From UBA5336 sp039198685 (lineage in GTDB: Bacteria > Pseudomonadota > Alphaproteobacteria > Caulobacterales > Hyphomonadaceae), in the NCBI GenBank assembly GCA_039198685.1, contig JBCCTK010000060.1, forward strand, positions 1 to 19,378: a stretch of 19,378 nt of DNA, given 5' to 3'. The position numbers and the translations under genes were made by a program. Below, piece by piece: positions 1 to 7,223 of the stretch; position 1 is the first letter of the stretch; each line of letters begins with the position of its first letter. The notes under the pieces are model-generated. The model was not told the DNA's origin. It made no database searches and saw only the letters and a list, made by a program, of their open reading frames with translations.

Positions 1-1533
1 CCAGGCCACCCTGGCTCCAAGCAGCTTCGCCATGCCTGCTTCAAGGTCACATCGCTTGCCGGAATCTTTCTGGCGCGCGGAGAAATAGGTGAGCTGGCGC
101 ACGCCAATCAGTTCTGCCGCCATCATGACCAGCTTATTGGCCACGCGGGGGAAATTGAAGATCGGTTGGCCGAATTGAACCCGGTCGAGGGCATATTGCA
201 GGCCCAGTTCGAAAGCGTTCTGAGCGACACCCACGGCGCGGGCTGCGGTCTGGATTCGTGCGCTCTCAAAGGTTGCCATCAAATGGCGGAACCCTTGTCC
301 TTCAACGCCGCCGAGTAAATTGTCTGCATCGACCCGAAATTCGTCAAAGGCGATTTCGTACTCTTTCATGCCGCGATAGCCTAGCACTTCGATTTCGCCG
401 CCGGTCATCCCCTCGGCTGGGAAAGGCGTCTGGTCGTCTCCGCGTGGCTTTTCTGCCATTAGCATGGAGAGACCCGAGAAATTCTTCGTTTCCGGGTCCG
501 TGCGCGCGAGTAATGTCATCAGGTCAGCGCGAACGGGGTGGGTGATCCACGTTTTGTTCCCTGTGATGGTGTATGTGCTGCCATCCTCGGATTTCACCGC
601 GCGCGTGCGCAGAGAGCCGAGGTCAGATCCCGTATTGGGCTCGGTGAAGACGGCTGTCGGCAGGATTTCGGCCGAAGAAATACCCGGAAGCCATTTCTGC
701 TTCTGGGCTTCTGTGCCGCCAATCAGGATCAACTCTGCTGCGATTTCGGAACGTGTGCCCAGGGAGCCGACCCCGATATAGCCTCGCGACAGCTCTTCGG
801 ACACGACGCACATGGCGATCTTGTCCATGCCAAATCCGCCATACTCTTCCGGGATCGTCAGGCCAAAGACCCCGAGCTCGCCCATTTCCTCCACGATCTC
901 CATCGGAATGTAGTCATTCTTCAGGTGCCATTCATGGGCGTCGGGGATCACCTTATCATTGGCAAACTTGCGGAACTGCTCGCGGACCATGTCCATCGTC
1001 TCGTCCAAGCCGGTGTCTTCAACAGTGGCGCGCGACAGGCTGTCGGGCAGGAAGGCAGCCGCTGCTGCCATTGTCTCCGGTGTCTTGCCCTGGGTGATCA
1101 ACTCTTTCACTTCGGGCGCGCTGAACAGCGTTTCGGCCTCGTCCAGCACGTCAAGCTCATGCGGGCGGATCACTTCGCCCTGGTTCATGGGAACGCCGCC
1201 GACGAGTTGAGCCAGGTATTCGCTGAACAGGATCTGGCTCAGCAGGCCCTCAATCTCGCCAAACTGATCGTCGGCTTGGAGACGCCGTGCCCAGTTGGCC
1301 GTTTCCCGCAAGGTCTCGCCATAGGTCACGATCCAGGCCAAACCATGGGCGAGGTGCTGGTGCTGTGCGAATGCTTTCCGGTCCGGACGTCCGTCTTTCA
1401 CAAGGCGGTCTGCCGCCTTGGACTGAGCCGCAGCCAGAAAAACATCCACATGTCCGACCGCTGCATCCAATTTCGCCGTTAACGCCTCCAGCACCAACGC
1501 TTGCTCGCGCGGCGGTTCGACCATTCCGTCCAT
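1..1533 (-). CDS. mcd: Acyl-CoA dehydrogenase with N-terminal extension, probable (2S)-methylsuccinyl-CoA dehydrogenase (5' part; 3' end outside window)
   Basis: The minus strand is open from 1533 to the window edge (511 codons, no stop). From about residue 165 the translation is a classical FAD-dependent acyl-CoA dehydrogenase: an N-terminal helical domain, the flavin/CoA motif FTEPNTGSDLGS, then a C-terminal helical domain with ESARIQTAARAVGVAQNAF and YALDRVQFGQPI. The catalytic Glu region lies beyond the window. The first 160 or so residues form an extra helical domain with AWIVTYGETLRETANWARRL and a VGGVPMNQGE motif. From memory, such an extension is typical of Mcd, which oxidises methylsuccinyl-CoA to mesaconyl-CoA in the ethylmalonyl-CoA pathway for acetate assimilation. 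The start was set at the ATG at 1533 because GGGAG at 1540-1544 sits 6 nt upstream; an ATG at 1537-1539 abuts that SD. The dehydrogenase family is certain; the Mcd assignment is inference from the extension. Confidence 0.85.
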   Translation of the reverse strand, partial: MDGMVEPPREQALVLEALTAKLDAAVGHVDVFLAAAQSKAADRLVKDGRPDRKAFAQHQHLAHGLAWIVTYGETLRETANWARRLQADDQFGEIEGLLSQILFSEYLAQLVGGVPMNQGEVIRPHELDVLDEAETLFSAPEVKELITQGKTPETMAAAAAFLPDSLSRATVEDTGLDETMDMVREQFRKFANDKVIPDAHEWHLKNDYIPMEIVEEMGELGVFGLTIPEEYGGFGMDKIAMCVVSEELSRGYIGVGSLGTRSEIAAELILIGGTEAQKQKWLPGISSAEILPTAVFTEPNTGSDLGSLRTRAVKSEDGSTYTITGNKTWITHPVRADLMTLLARTDPETKNFSGLSMLMAEKPRGDDQTPFPAEGMTGGEIEVLGYRGMKEYEIAFDEFRVDADNLLGGVEGQGFRHLMATFESARIQTAARAVGVAQNAFELGLQYALDRVQFGQPIFNFPRVANKLVMMAAELIGVRQLTYFSARQKDSGKRCDLEAGMAKLLGARVAW

Positions 1534-1782
1534 GCTCATCTCCCGAAGTCTTGATCACAGAATTATAGAGTATCATGCCAGCATTGCCATATTGCATTGC
1601 TGCGCTGCAACGACGCGCTCATTCAAGCGAGTTTCCACGCTTGAGAAGGTTAACAGAAACCGGTGCCCTGTTAACCCTCTGATTATTGCCAAAAAGTAAA
1701 ATAAAATAGAAAAAATAATGGAAAATCAGTGCAAGAAGCACCTCCCAGACAAGTAGATGTAGATCGTAGGACTTGAACGCCG
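1534..1782. promoter_or_regulatory. Divergent intergenic region between the acyl-CoA dehydrogenase and 2TM-beta genes
   Basis: This 249-bp gap separates two divergent genes and must hold both promoters. It contains the inverted repeat at 1648-1676 and an A-rich stretch (about 1690-1722) with several short A-tracts that could bend the DNA. I could not assign convincing -35/-10 boxes. The plus-strand gene has no strong SD immediately before its ATG. Confidence 0.5.
1648..1676. repeat. Perfect 9-bp inverted repeat, candidate operator
   Basis: GGTTAACAG at 1648-1656 and its exact reverse complement CTGTTAACC at 1668-1676 are separated by 11 bp. Arm centres are 20 bp apart, about two helical turns, which suits a dimeric regulator on one DNA face. 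Each arm includes the GTTAAC palindrome. It also resembles a doubled CtrA-type TTAAC half-site, but the spacing does not match TTAA-N7-TTAA. No T-tract follows on either strand, so it is not a terminator. Confidence 0.6.
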
Positions 1783-2754
1783 ATGAACCCTTATGCTCGT
1801 TTTCGACTCGTTTCGAACTCAATTTCCGCAGCCCTGATTTTAGGCGGACTCGCCGCCTTTGGGAGCCCCCTTGTAGAAGCCGTTTCGGCTGTTGCGGGAA
1901 ACCATCCTGCCGACCTTGCCGTTGCCGGCGCCGCTGGTGTCGGCGTCCTGGTGGTGTTCTGGGTCTCGATGACCGAGGCGATTTTTCCGGCGCTGTTTCG
2001 CTTTGACGGGGTTCGGAAAATGATCCTTGGTAAATACCATATGGAAGGCACGTGGCTGCAGTCCGAGCGCGGCAGCCAAACCAGCCGTATGTCGGTTATC
2101 GACATCCAACCAAAGGGCTCTCGTTTCGCTTTCACCGGCTATTCGCTGAATGAAAATCTCGAGATTGAAAGCAATTCGCGTATTGAATTTTCCCGGTTCG
2201 ACTGGCCCTTCATGATCTACAAGCACCGCAACTCCCTGTCTGATGGCTCGGATGGATTGTCTGAAGGCGTGGGTGAGTTACAGTTTGAGATGAACCGCTC
2301 TTCCGCCCGGCGCTATAATGGCTATCTGCAATATGTCCGAGGCCAGGAACGGCTGAAGATCGAAGGGGTAAAACTGACCGATAATCGTGAGGTGCGCCGC
2401 CTGCGGTCTTTGGAGGGCCGCCGTGAAATCTGCTCAAAATACTGGGAGCTTTTCTTTAATCGTCCAATGCAATCTCAGGCGCCCGTTGCCGTGGCTGCAC
2501 CGAGCCTCGCGGTCCCCATCGCTGAGACGTCTGAAGCACCGGTCTTGGTGGAACGACGCAGCGCCGCCAGCGCGGCCGTCGCCAGCGAAGACGGTGTCAT
2601 ACCGCGCCGCCGGGCATCGGACTGGGTCAAGGAACCTGAGGCCACGCGCGTGAAGGAGGATTTGAATGGATCGGGTTTCAACATCGATCAGATCGTTGAG
2701 CAGGCGCGCAAGGACGCCAAAGCGGCCGCGCGGAACGTGAAGAAGGCGATTTAG
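1783..2754 (+). CDS. Membrane protein: two N-terminal TM helices plus beta-strand-rich cytoplasmic domain
   Basis: The product is 323 aa. Two hydrophobic helices (about residues 11-36 and 44-71) are joined by a short loop. A domain at about 80-225 has alternating strand-like segments: KYHMEGTW, MSVIDIQPKGSRFAFTGYS, FMIYKHRN, GVGELQFEM, YNGYLQYVRGQERLKIEG. The order, with an initial G-x-W strand and paired hairpins, looks like a small closed beta-barrel. A low-complexity Ala/Val/Pro-rich linker (about 230-275) leads to an RRRASDW motif and a basic helical tail ending KDAKAAARNVKKAI. The plan recalls the S-2TMbeta/Cap15 effectors of CBASS immunity (2 TM plus nucleotide-binding beta-barrel), but I see no CD-NTase nearby and Cap15 proteins lack this tail. 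Function unknown. The ATG at 1783 is the only sensible start; a weak AGGA lies about 12 nt upstream. Confidence 0.8.
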   Translation: MNPYARFRLVSNSISAALILGGLAAFGSPLVEAVSAVAGNHPADLAVAGAAGVGVLVVFWVSMTEAIFPALFRFDGVRKMILGKYHMEGTWLQSERGSQTSRMSVIDIQPKGSRFAFTGYSLNENLEIESNSRIEFSRFDWPFMIYKHRNSLSDGSDGLSEGVGELQFEMNRSSARRYNGYLQYVRGQERLKIEGVKLTDNREVRRLRSLEGRREICSKYWELFFNRPMQSQAPVAVAAPSLAVPIAETSEAPVLVERRSAASAAVASEDGVIPRRRASDWVKEPEATRVKEDLNGSGFNIDQIVEQARKDAKAAARNVKKAI

Positions 2755-2821
2755 ACAGATCAGCACCAAGGCGGAGCGTGAACGAGCGCCTCCCCTCGCA
2801 GACAACTGCTTCGCCGAACGG

Positions 2822-2854
2822 AGGGCGGTTTCCCAGAAGGTGAACCGCCCTTTT
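2822..2854 (+). terminator. Rho-independent terminator after the 2TM-beta gene
   Basis: AGGGCGGTT (2822-2830) pairs perfectly with AACCGCCCT (2843-2851) across a 12-nt loop, followed by TTT. It lies 68 nt past the plus-strand stop and 9 nt beyond the end of the convergent mnmC gene. No T-tract follows on the minus strand, so it serves mainly the plus-strand gene. Confidence 0.85.
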
Positions 2855-2862
2855 GCACTTGT

Positions 2863-4725
2863 TTAGCGATCACCGAGCGGTTGGCCACGTTTTAAGGCCC
2901 GCCGAACCAACCGCATCGGGCTCACGGCCTCCTGGCCCGCTTGCGTTGCAGGACGCGGGATATCGAGCAACTGAGAGATCAGAAGGCTCGCCATCCAGGG
3001 CGCGAAGGTGAATCCGCGACTACCGAGACCCGCCATAAGATAGAGTCCCGGGACCGCCGGGGCATCAACATCCACCTCACGGCCGGATTTCAGGGGTACA
3101 AGCACCGATTTGGCAACGTCAACATCCGGAAGGCGCCCGACGCAGGGCAATCGATCGTTCGTCGTTGCCCGTATACCGGACCGGCTGGTTGGCGCCGCAT
3201 CGCAAATTTGGCCAAGCCACCACGGTGACAAGCTCGCCAGCGCCTTTGCATTTGAAGCGCGGGCCGCATCGCTCGTGCCGGCAATTTCGTCCTTTGCCGC
3301 TTCAAATGTTGCGCCCCAGAGCCGGTCTGGACCTGACGCCAAGGCGTAATGCCCGCTTGCGATGGCGGAGGCCGGCGTGTGGGGCGCGCTGTCGACATGC
3401 TCGACTTGGCCGAGCTTGCCGACCAGTCCCAGCCAGGAAGCAAATTTTGCCACGCCCCATCCGCACGCAAGGACGATAGCGTCATACGCCTCGCCATTTA
3501 CGGTGCACATCGCAAGATCGACAGAGACCCGTGCCTCAATGACCGAATTCACCTCGCGCAGCAGCCCCCTGATCAGCTTTTGCGGTCTGAGGATCAAAGC
3601 ACCTTTGTGAAGCATACCTCCAGTCGCGAGGGCTTCGAGATCATCCAATGGCAGGGGTGGGTCGGCTAAGACCTTGGCAAACCGGGCAATATCGTCTTCG
3701 CCCCTCGGGTCCTGGCGCACTTCGACATGTTCGACGCCGTCTTGCCCGAGATAAAAGCAGCGCGCGTGCAGATAGGCGTCGATCAAGAGCCGGGCCTGGA
3801 CCGTATCAGCGGCATCCAGACGGGGCATCACCAGGGCGAGTGGGTTTCCACTGGCGCCAGAAGCGGGGCGCCGTTCGTCGAAGAGAACAGGGTCCAGGCC
3901 ATGGGCTTTGGCCTCCATCGCCAGGCACGCGCCGGCAATTCCGCCGCCGATGATGGCCAGTCGTTTGGGGGCTTGGGTGGCGGGTCGCAGGCCCAGCCGA
4001 TCAGCTTTCGGCGCCCGAGTGCCGCGAAAGACGGCCTCAAGCCTATCTCTTTTGCGCCCAAAACCGGGTTGTTTCGAGACTTCGAAGCCAGCCTCGCCAA
4101 GGCCATCGCGAACGGCCCGCGCCACTGTGAAGGTCGCCGCGCGAGCACCCGGCGCCGAGCGCTCTGCCATCAACGCAAACACTTGGGCCGCCCACATTGC
4201 AGCGTTCCGCGATGGGGAAAATCCGTCTAGAAACCAGGCATCGGCCTCAAAGGTGGCACCCGGCAACGCGTTCGCAATGTCATCGATATGGAGTGTGAGG
4301 GTGAGCTGATCATCAGGCCAGCAAAGCCGGCGCACGCCACGGGCCCCATGCGGCCATTGGTGTAGGAGCGCATCGGCAAGGGTGGCGAGCTCAGGCCAGA
4401 CCGACAGGGCCCGGGCTGCATCCCGGCGGTGCATTGGAAACGCCTCGAAGCTCACATAATGGAGCCACGCATCGGGCGCTTTTCGCGCCTGGTTCCACAG
4501 ATCCCAAAGCGCCAGGAAGTTCAGCCCCGTGCCAAAGCCCGTCTCTGCAACGGTGAAGCTGTCCCGGCCCGCCCAGCGCTCCGGCAATCCGCATCCGGCC
4601 AGGAAAACGGCTCGTGTTTCTTCCAGGCCGTTTGCCGTTGAAAAGTAAACATCGCCGAAGCCCCGCGCGACAGGGGTTCCATCGGGTTTCCAGTCAAGGT
4701 CAGGGGCGGGGGGAAGACGCGGCAT
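2863..4725 (-). CDS. mnmC: Bifunctional tRNA mnm5s2U biosynthesis protein MnmC
   Basis: A fusion of two enzymes that finish the wobble-uridine modification of certain tRNAs. An FAD oxidoreductase removes the carboxymethyl group of cmnm5(s2)U, and a SAM-dependent methyltransferase converts nm5 to mnm5. Numbering from the ATG at 4725 (620 aa), the methyltransferase half shows DYFS-like DVYFS near residue 25, the SAM motif ETGFGTGLNF at 61-70 and DAWFLDGFSPSRN at about 162-173. The DAO-type half begins with the dinucleotide motif AIIGGGIAGACLA at about 257-269, followed by SGASGNPLALVMPRLD, and ends with GLYLMAGLGSRGFTFAPW. Length and order match full-length MnmC. The frame could start at a TTG at 4761 (12 residues more); I prefer the ATG because the conserved region follows it closely, though neither has a clear SD. 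The gene is divergent from the photolyase-like gene with only about 60 bp between starts. Confidence 0.93.
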   Translation of the reverse strand: MPRLPPAPDLDWKPDGTPVARGFGDVYFSTANGLEETRAVFLAGCGLPERWAGRDSFTVAETGFGTGLNFLALWDLWNQARKAPDAWLHYVSFEAFPMHRRDAARALSVWPELATLADALLHQWPHGARGVRRLCWPDDQLTLTLHIDDIANALPGATFEADAWFLDGFSPSRNAAMWAAQVFALMAERSAPGARAATFTVARAVRDGLGEAGFEVSKQPGFGRKRDRLEAVFRGTRAPKADRLGLRPATQAPKRLAIIGGGIAGACLAMEAKAHGLDPVLFDERRPASGASGNPLALVMPRLDAADTVQARLLIDAYLHARCFYLGQDGVEHVEVRQDPRGEDDIARFAKVLADPPLPLDDLEALATGGMLHKGALILRPQKLIRGLLREVNSVIEARVSVDLAMCTVNGEAYDAIVLACGWGVAKFASWLGLVGKLGQVEHVDSAPHTPASAIASGHYALASGPDRLWGATFEAAKDEIAGTSDAARASNAKALASLSPWWLGQICDAAPTSRSGIRATTNDRLPCVGRLPDVDVAKSVLVPLKSGREVDVDAPAVPGLYLMAGLGSRGFTFAPWMASLLISQLLDIPRPATQAGQEAVSPMRLVRRALKRGQPLGDR

Positions 4726-4787
4726 GGCACGCGACGTAGCGTCACCCGGCCGCTTTGCCAAAGGCGAATGCGAGATAGGTGGGTTTC

Positions 4788-6035
4788 ATGAGTGATCTTT
4801 TTCCCGGCCTTGACGCCGTTGATTTCATCCCGACGCGCGAGGCTGGCCTCAAGCGTCTCAAGGCGTTCCAATCCAAAATGGGCCGACACTATGCCGCCGA
4901 ACGCAACGCTGACTATGGGCCGTCCCAGCGCACGAATGTGTCTGCCCTATCGCCCTGGGTGCGTACCCGAACACTGCTTGAGGAGGAATTGGTTCGCGCC
5001 GCGATTGAGAGATACGCACTCTCAACGGTCGAGAAATACGTTCAGGAGGTGTGCTGGCGCACATATTTCAAAGGGTGGTTAGAGCACCGGCCCGGGGTTT
5101 GGACGGCCTACCGAGACGCGTTGGACCGTCAGATGAAGCTCAAAGAGCGCAATACCGGACTGCGAACAGCCTATACCGAAGCCATTGAAGGCGGCACGGG
5201 GATCGACTGTTTCGATGCCTGGGCGCGGGAACTGGTGCAGACCGGATACCTGCATAACCATGCGCGAATGTGGTTCGCTTCAATCTGGATGTTCACCCTG
5301 CGCTTGCCGATGGAGTTGGGCGCAGACTTTTTCCTCACGCATTTGATGGACGGCGATGCGGCCTCGAATACGTGTAGCTGGCGTTGGGTCGGTGGCCTGC
5401 ACACCCCGGGCAAGACCTATCTGGCGCGGCCATCCAATATTCAAAAATATACCGATGGCCGGTTTGATGCCCAGGGCTTGGCCTGCGAGGCCCCACCGAT
5501 CGAAGGCTTTGACAATCCACCGATTGGGTATCTGCTCGGCGGCGATCCCTGGCCGACTGGAAATATTGCGATGCTTCTCACCGAAGAAGACATGAATGCA
5601 GAGACACTGTGCCCACCAGGCGCAACAGTGAAAGCCGTCGCCGGAGTGACGTTTGCCAATGACCGGTCACCGAATGGAGCCGGGTCAAAAGCCAAGGCCT
5701 TCGTCGAAGGTGCCATGGACGATGCCTTGGTGCGCGCCAGCCGCGCCTATGGCGTGAGCGCAAGTCTCCTGCCAAGCGACGATGCGTTCGTTTCTGTGGC
5801 TGTGGACTGGGCCTGCAAGAGCGGCTTGGACACGGTTGTTACCGGTTTTGCACCCACAGGATGGGTGCGTCCGCGCCTTGATGCCCTGCGCGCCGGGCTA
5901 AACCATCATAATATAAGCTTGGTTCAGCTTCAACGCGATTGGGATCAAGCGTATTGGCCTTATTCCAAAAAAGGGTTCTTTGGCCTGAAGAAGAAAATCC
6001 CATCTGTGCTGTCGGAGCTTGGATTGGCTGTTTAA
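4788..6035 (+). CDS. Photolyase/cryptochrome-like FAD-binding protein, domain order apparently reversed
   Basis: The product is 415 aa. Residues 40-230 resemble the helical FAD-binding domain of DNA photolyases and cryptochromes: TNVSALSPWVRT (49-60) for the usual TSxLSPYLRFG, KYVQEVCWRTYFKGWLEHRPGVW (in 83-105), LHNHARMWFAS (155-165) for MHNRxRMxxAS, DGDAASN (188-194) and WRWVGG (198-203). In photolyases this domain is C-terminal, after an alpha/beta antenna domain. Here almost nothing precedes it, and an alpha/beta-looking region follows (about 255-400: GNIAMLLTEEDM, VAVDWACKSGLDTVVTGFAPTGW, WDQAYWPYSKKGFFGLKKKIP). The NP..Q motif after the WxW segment is also altered (ARPSNIQKY). Light-driven DNA repair, photoreception or another flavin role cannot be decided. 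The start is ATG 4788 with SD AGGTGG (4777-4782) 5 nt upstream; a GTG at 4779 is in frame. First gene of a four-gene operon; the next SD overlaps its stop. Confidence 0.85.
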   Translation: MSDLFPGLDAVDFIPTREAGLKRLKAFQSKMGRHYAAERNADYGPSQRTNVSALSPWVRTRTLLEEELVRAAIERYALSTVEKYVQEVCWRTYFKGWLEHRPGVWTAYRDALDRQMKLKERNTGLRTAYTEAIEGGTGIDCFDAWARELVQTGYLHNHARMWFASIWMFTLRLPMELGADFFLTHLMDGDAASNTCSWRWVGGLHTPGKTYLARPSNIQKYTDGRFDAQGLACEAPPIEGFDNPPIGYLLGGDPWPTGNIAMLLTEEDMNAETLCPPGATVKAVAGVTFANDRSPNGAGSKAKAFVEGAMDDALVRASRAYGVSASLLPSDDAFVSVAVDWACKSGLDTVVTGFAPTGWVRPRLDALRAGLNHHNISLVQLQRDWDQAYWPYSKKGFFGLKKKIPSVLSELGLAV

Positions 6036-6046
6036 GGAGACCTGCC

Positions 6047-6340
6047 ATGGCAGATGCAAAGATCACCCGAGAAGACCACGAAACGAATGGCCGCTGGGTT
6101 GCAACCGTTGATGGCGTCGAAGGCGAGGCCGAAATGACCTACAGCAAGGCTGGGACTTCGCGGATCATCATCGACCATACCGATGTCGCGGAATCGATGG
6201 CGGGTATGGGCATGGGTAAGAAATTGGTGGAGGCGGCTGTTCTGGCGGCGCGGGCGGAAGGTTTCAAGATCATCCCGCTCTGCCCGTTTGCTAAGGCGAC
6301 GCTTGAGAAAATGCCGGAATGGCAGGACGTGGTCCAGTGA
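6047..6340 (+). CDS. Small GNAT-fold N-acetyltransferase (YidJ/Acetyltransf_CG type), copy 1
   Basis: The product is 97 aa, the usual size of the minimal GNAT family with PF14542-type architecture. Features seen are a short beta-sheet start (WVATVDGVEGEAEMTY), IDHTDVAESMAGMGMGKKLV where family members carry the acetyl-CoA loop, and the C-terminal IIPLCPFAKATLEKMPEWQDVV, matching the typical P-x-C-x(3-5)-HPEY/W ending with a conserved Cys. The basic residue usually seen at the start of the G-x-G loop is absent. The substrate is unknown. ATG 6047 has a strong SD AAGGAGA (6034-6040) overlapping the upstream stop, implying translational coupling with the photolyase-like gene. It is paralogous to the next gene. 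Confidence 0.88.
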   Translation: MADAKITREDHETNGRWVATVDGVEGEAEMTYSKAGTSRIIIDHTDVAESMAGMGMGKKLVEAAVLAARAEGFKIIPLCPFAKATLEKMPEWQDVVQ

Positions 6341-6612
6341 CGGATCTCATCCTCTCCGATGACGGCTCGCGCCTGACAGCCGATCTGGATGGCGAGACCC
6401 TGTTCATCCGCTATGGCTGGAGCCGGGACGGCGTGATGCGGGTCGACCATGTGGAAGTCCCCCAGGCGCTTGGAGGGCGGGGTCTCGGCACCGAGCTTAT
6501 CGGAGCGCTGGTAGCAAAAGCCCGCGCAGAAGGTTTCAAACTGATCCCGGTGTGTGGATTTGCCCGACATCAGATCCAAAAGCACTCAGAGTGGCAGGAT
6601 GTTCTGGCGTGA
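6337..6612 (+). CDS. Small GNAT-fold N-acetyltransferase (YidJ type), copy 2
   Basis: The product is 91 aa when started at GTG 6337, which overlaps the previous TGA (GTGA) and has AGGACG just upstream. The frame is also open to an ATG at 6319, giving an unlikely extra MAGRGP. It aligns end to end with the preceding gene: VDHVEVPQALGGRGLGTELI for the acetyl-CoA loop, here with the usual G-R-G-x-G, then ARAEGFKLIPVCGFARHQIQ and a final SEWQDVL. The shared segment ARAEGFK-IP-C-FA is the clearest sign of tandem duplication. Copy 2 keeps a more canonical cofactor loop than copy 1. Third gene of the coupled operon; substrate unknown. Confidence 0.85.
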   Translation: MTDLILSDDGSRLTADLDGETLFIRYGWSRDGVMRVDHVEVPQALGGRGLGTELIGALVAKARAEGFKLIPVCGFARHQIQKHSEWQDVLA

Positions 6613-7061
6613 ATGACCTCCCCTTCTGGAAAACCAAATCTCTCATCGAGATGACGACGGAGGAATGGGAATCCCTGTGCGATGGCTGCGCGAAATGCTG
6701 CCTGCTGAAGCTGGAAGACGAGGACACTGGCGAGATTGCCTACACACGTCTCCATTGCCGTCTCCTGGACGCGGGCACATGCCAGTGCGGCGACTACGCC
6801 AACCGTAAGGCCAAGGTGCCAGACTGTGTCCAACTGACGCCGAAGACGGTCGAAGACATCAAATGGATGCCGCGAACCTGTTCCTATCGCTTGATCTCCG
6901 AAGGCCAGGACCTGGCCGACTGGCACCATCTGGTGTGCGGCGACCGGGGCCGTATCCACCGCGAAGGCCATTCCATCATGGGCCGGACCAGGTCTGAAGA
7001 CACGGTGTTGGAGGAAGACCAACTCGATTGGATCGTCGATTGGAAGGGCAACGCACCTTGA
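6609..7061 (+). CDS. YcgN/UPF0260 family cysteine-cluster protein
   Basis: The product is 150 aa from GTG 6609, which overlaps the previous TGA as GTGA, with AGGAT about 8 nt upstream. The diagnostic CxxCxxCC motif is CDGCAKCC at residues 24-31, followed by further cysteines near 50, 58, 60, 73, 91 and 110. Other family features are LLDAGTCQCGDYANR, VPDCVQLTPKTVEDIKWMP, TCSYRL, and HHLVCGDRGRIHREGHSI. Proteins of this family are widespread in proteobacteria and are thought to bind a metal or Fe-S cluster; no reaction is established to my knowledge. Last gene of the operon that starts with the photolyase-like gene, so a redox or cofactor link with the flavoprotein is possible but is inference. 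I see no clear terminator after it. Confidence 0.93.
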   Translation: MNDLPFWKTKSLIEMTTEEWESLCDGCAKCCLLKLEDEDTGEIAYTRLHCRLLDAGTCQCGDYANRKAKVPDCVQLTPKTVEDIKWMPRTCSYRLISEGQDLADWHHLVCGDRGRIHREGHSIMGRTRSEDTVLEEDQLDWIVDWKGNAP

Positions 7062-7223
7062 ACGCTGGCTAGGCCAAGACGGTAAATCCAGAAAATTCAA
7101 TTCCCTAACGTACCAGGCGCATCCGTTAACCAGTTAATAGGATATGGCCCGCAATAGTCGGCCACAACTAGGCTGGCGCTGGGGCGGTGGCAGCCATGGC
7201 ACACACATAAGGGTTACTGCCTC
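7062..7223 (+). promoter_or_regulatory. Upstream region of flhF with a CtrA-like motif
   Basis: TTAACCAG at 7126-7133 differs in one base from the CtrA half-site TTAACCAT and is directly followed by another TTAA (7134-7137). The spacing between TTAA elements is 4, not the canonical 7. I looked for a sigma-54 GG-N10-GC promoter further down (about 7190-7220) and found none with correct spacing. Confidence 0.4.

Noticed and set aside
538..1482. Long plus-strand open frame (314 codons)
   Set aside because: It is antisense to the acyl-CoA dehydrogenase, whose motifs are unmistakable; the plus-strand translation has no recognisable domain.
1686..1725. A-rich tract as a phage or mobile element edge
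   Set aside because: No terminal repeats, integrase or tRNA nearby; it is more simply an A-tract-rich promoter region.
7190..7223. Possible sigma-54 promoter (TGGCAC) before flhF
   Set aside because: No GC dinucleotide falls at the required 10-nt spacing after the GG.
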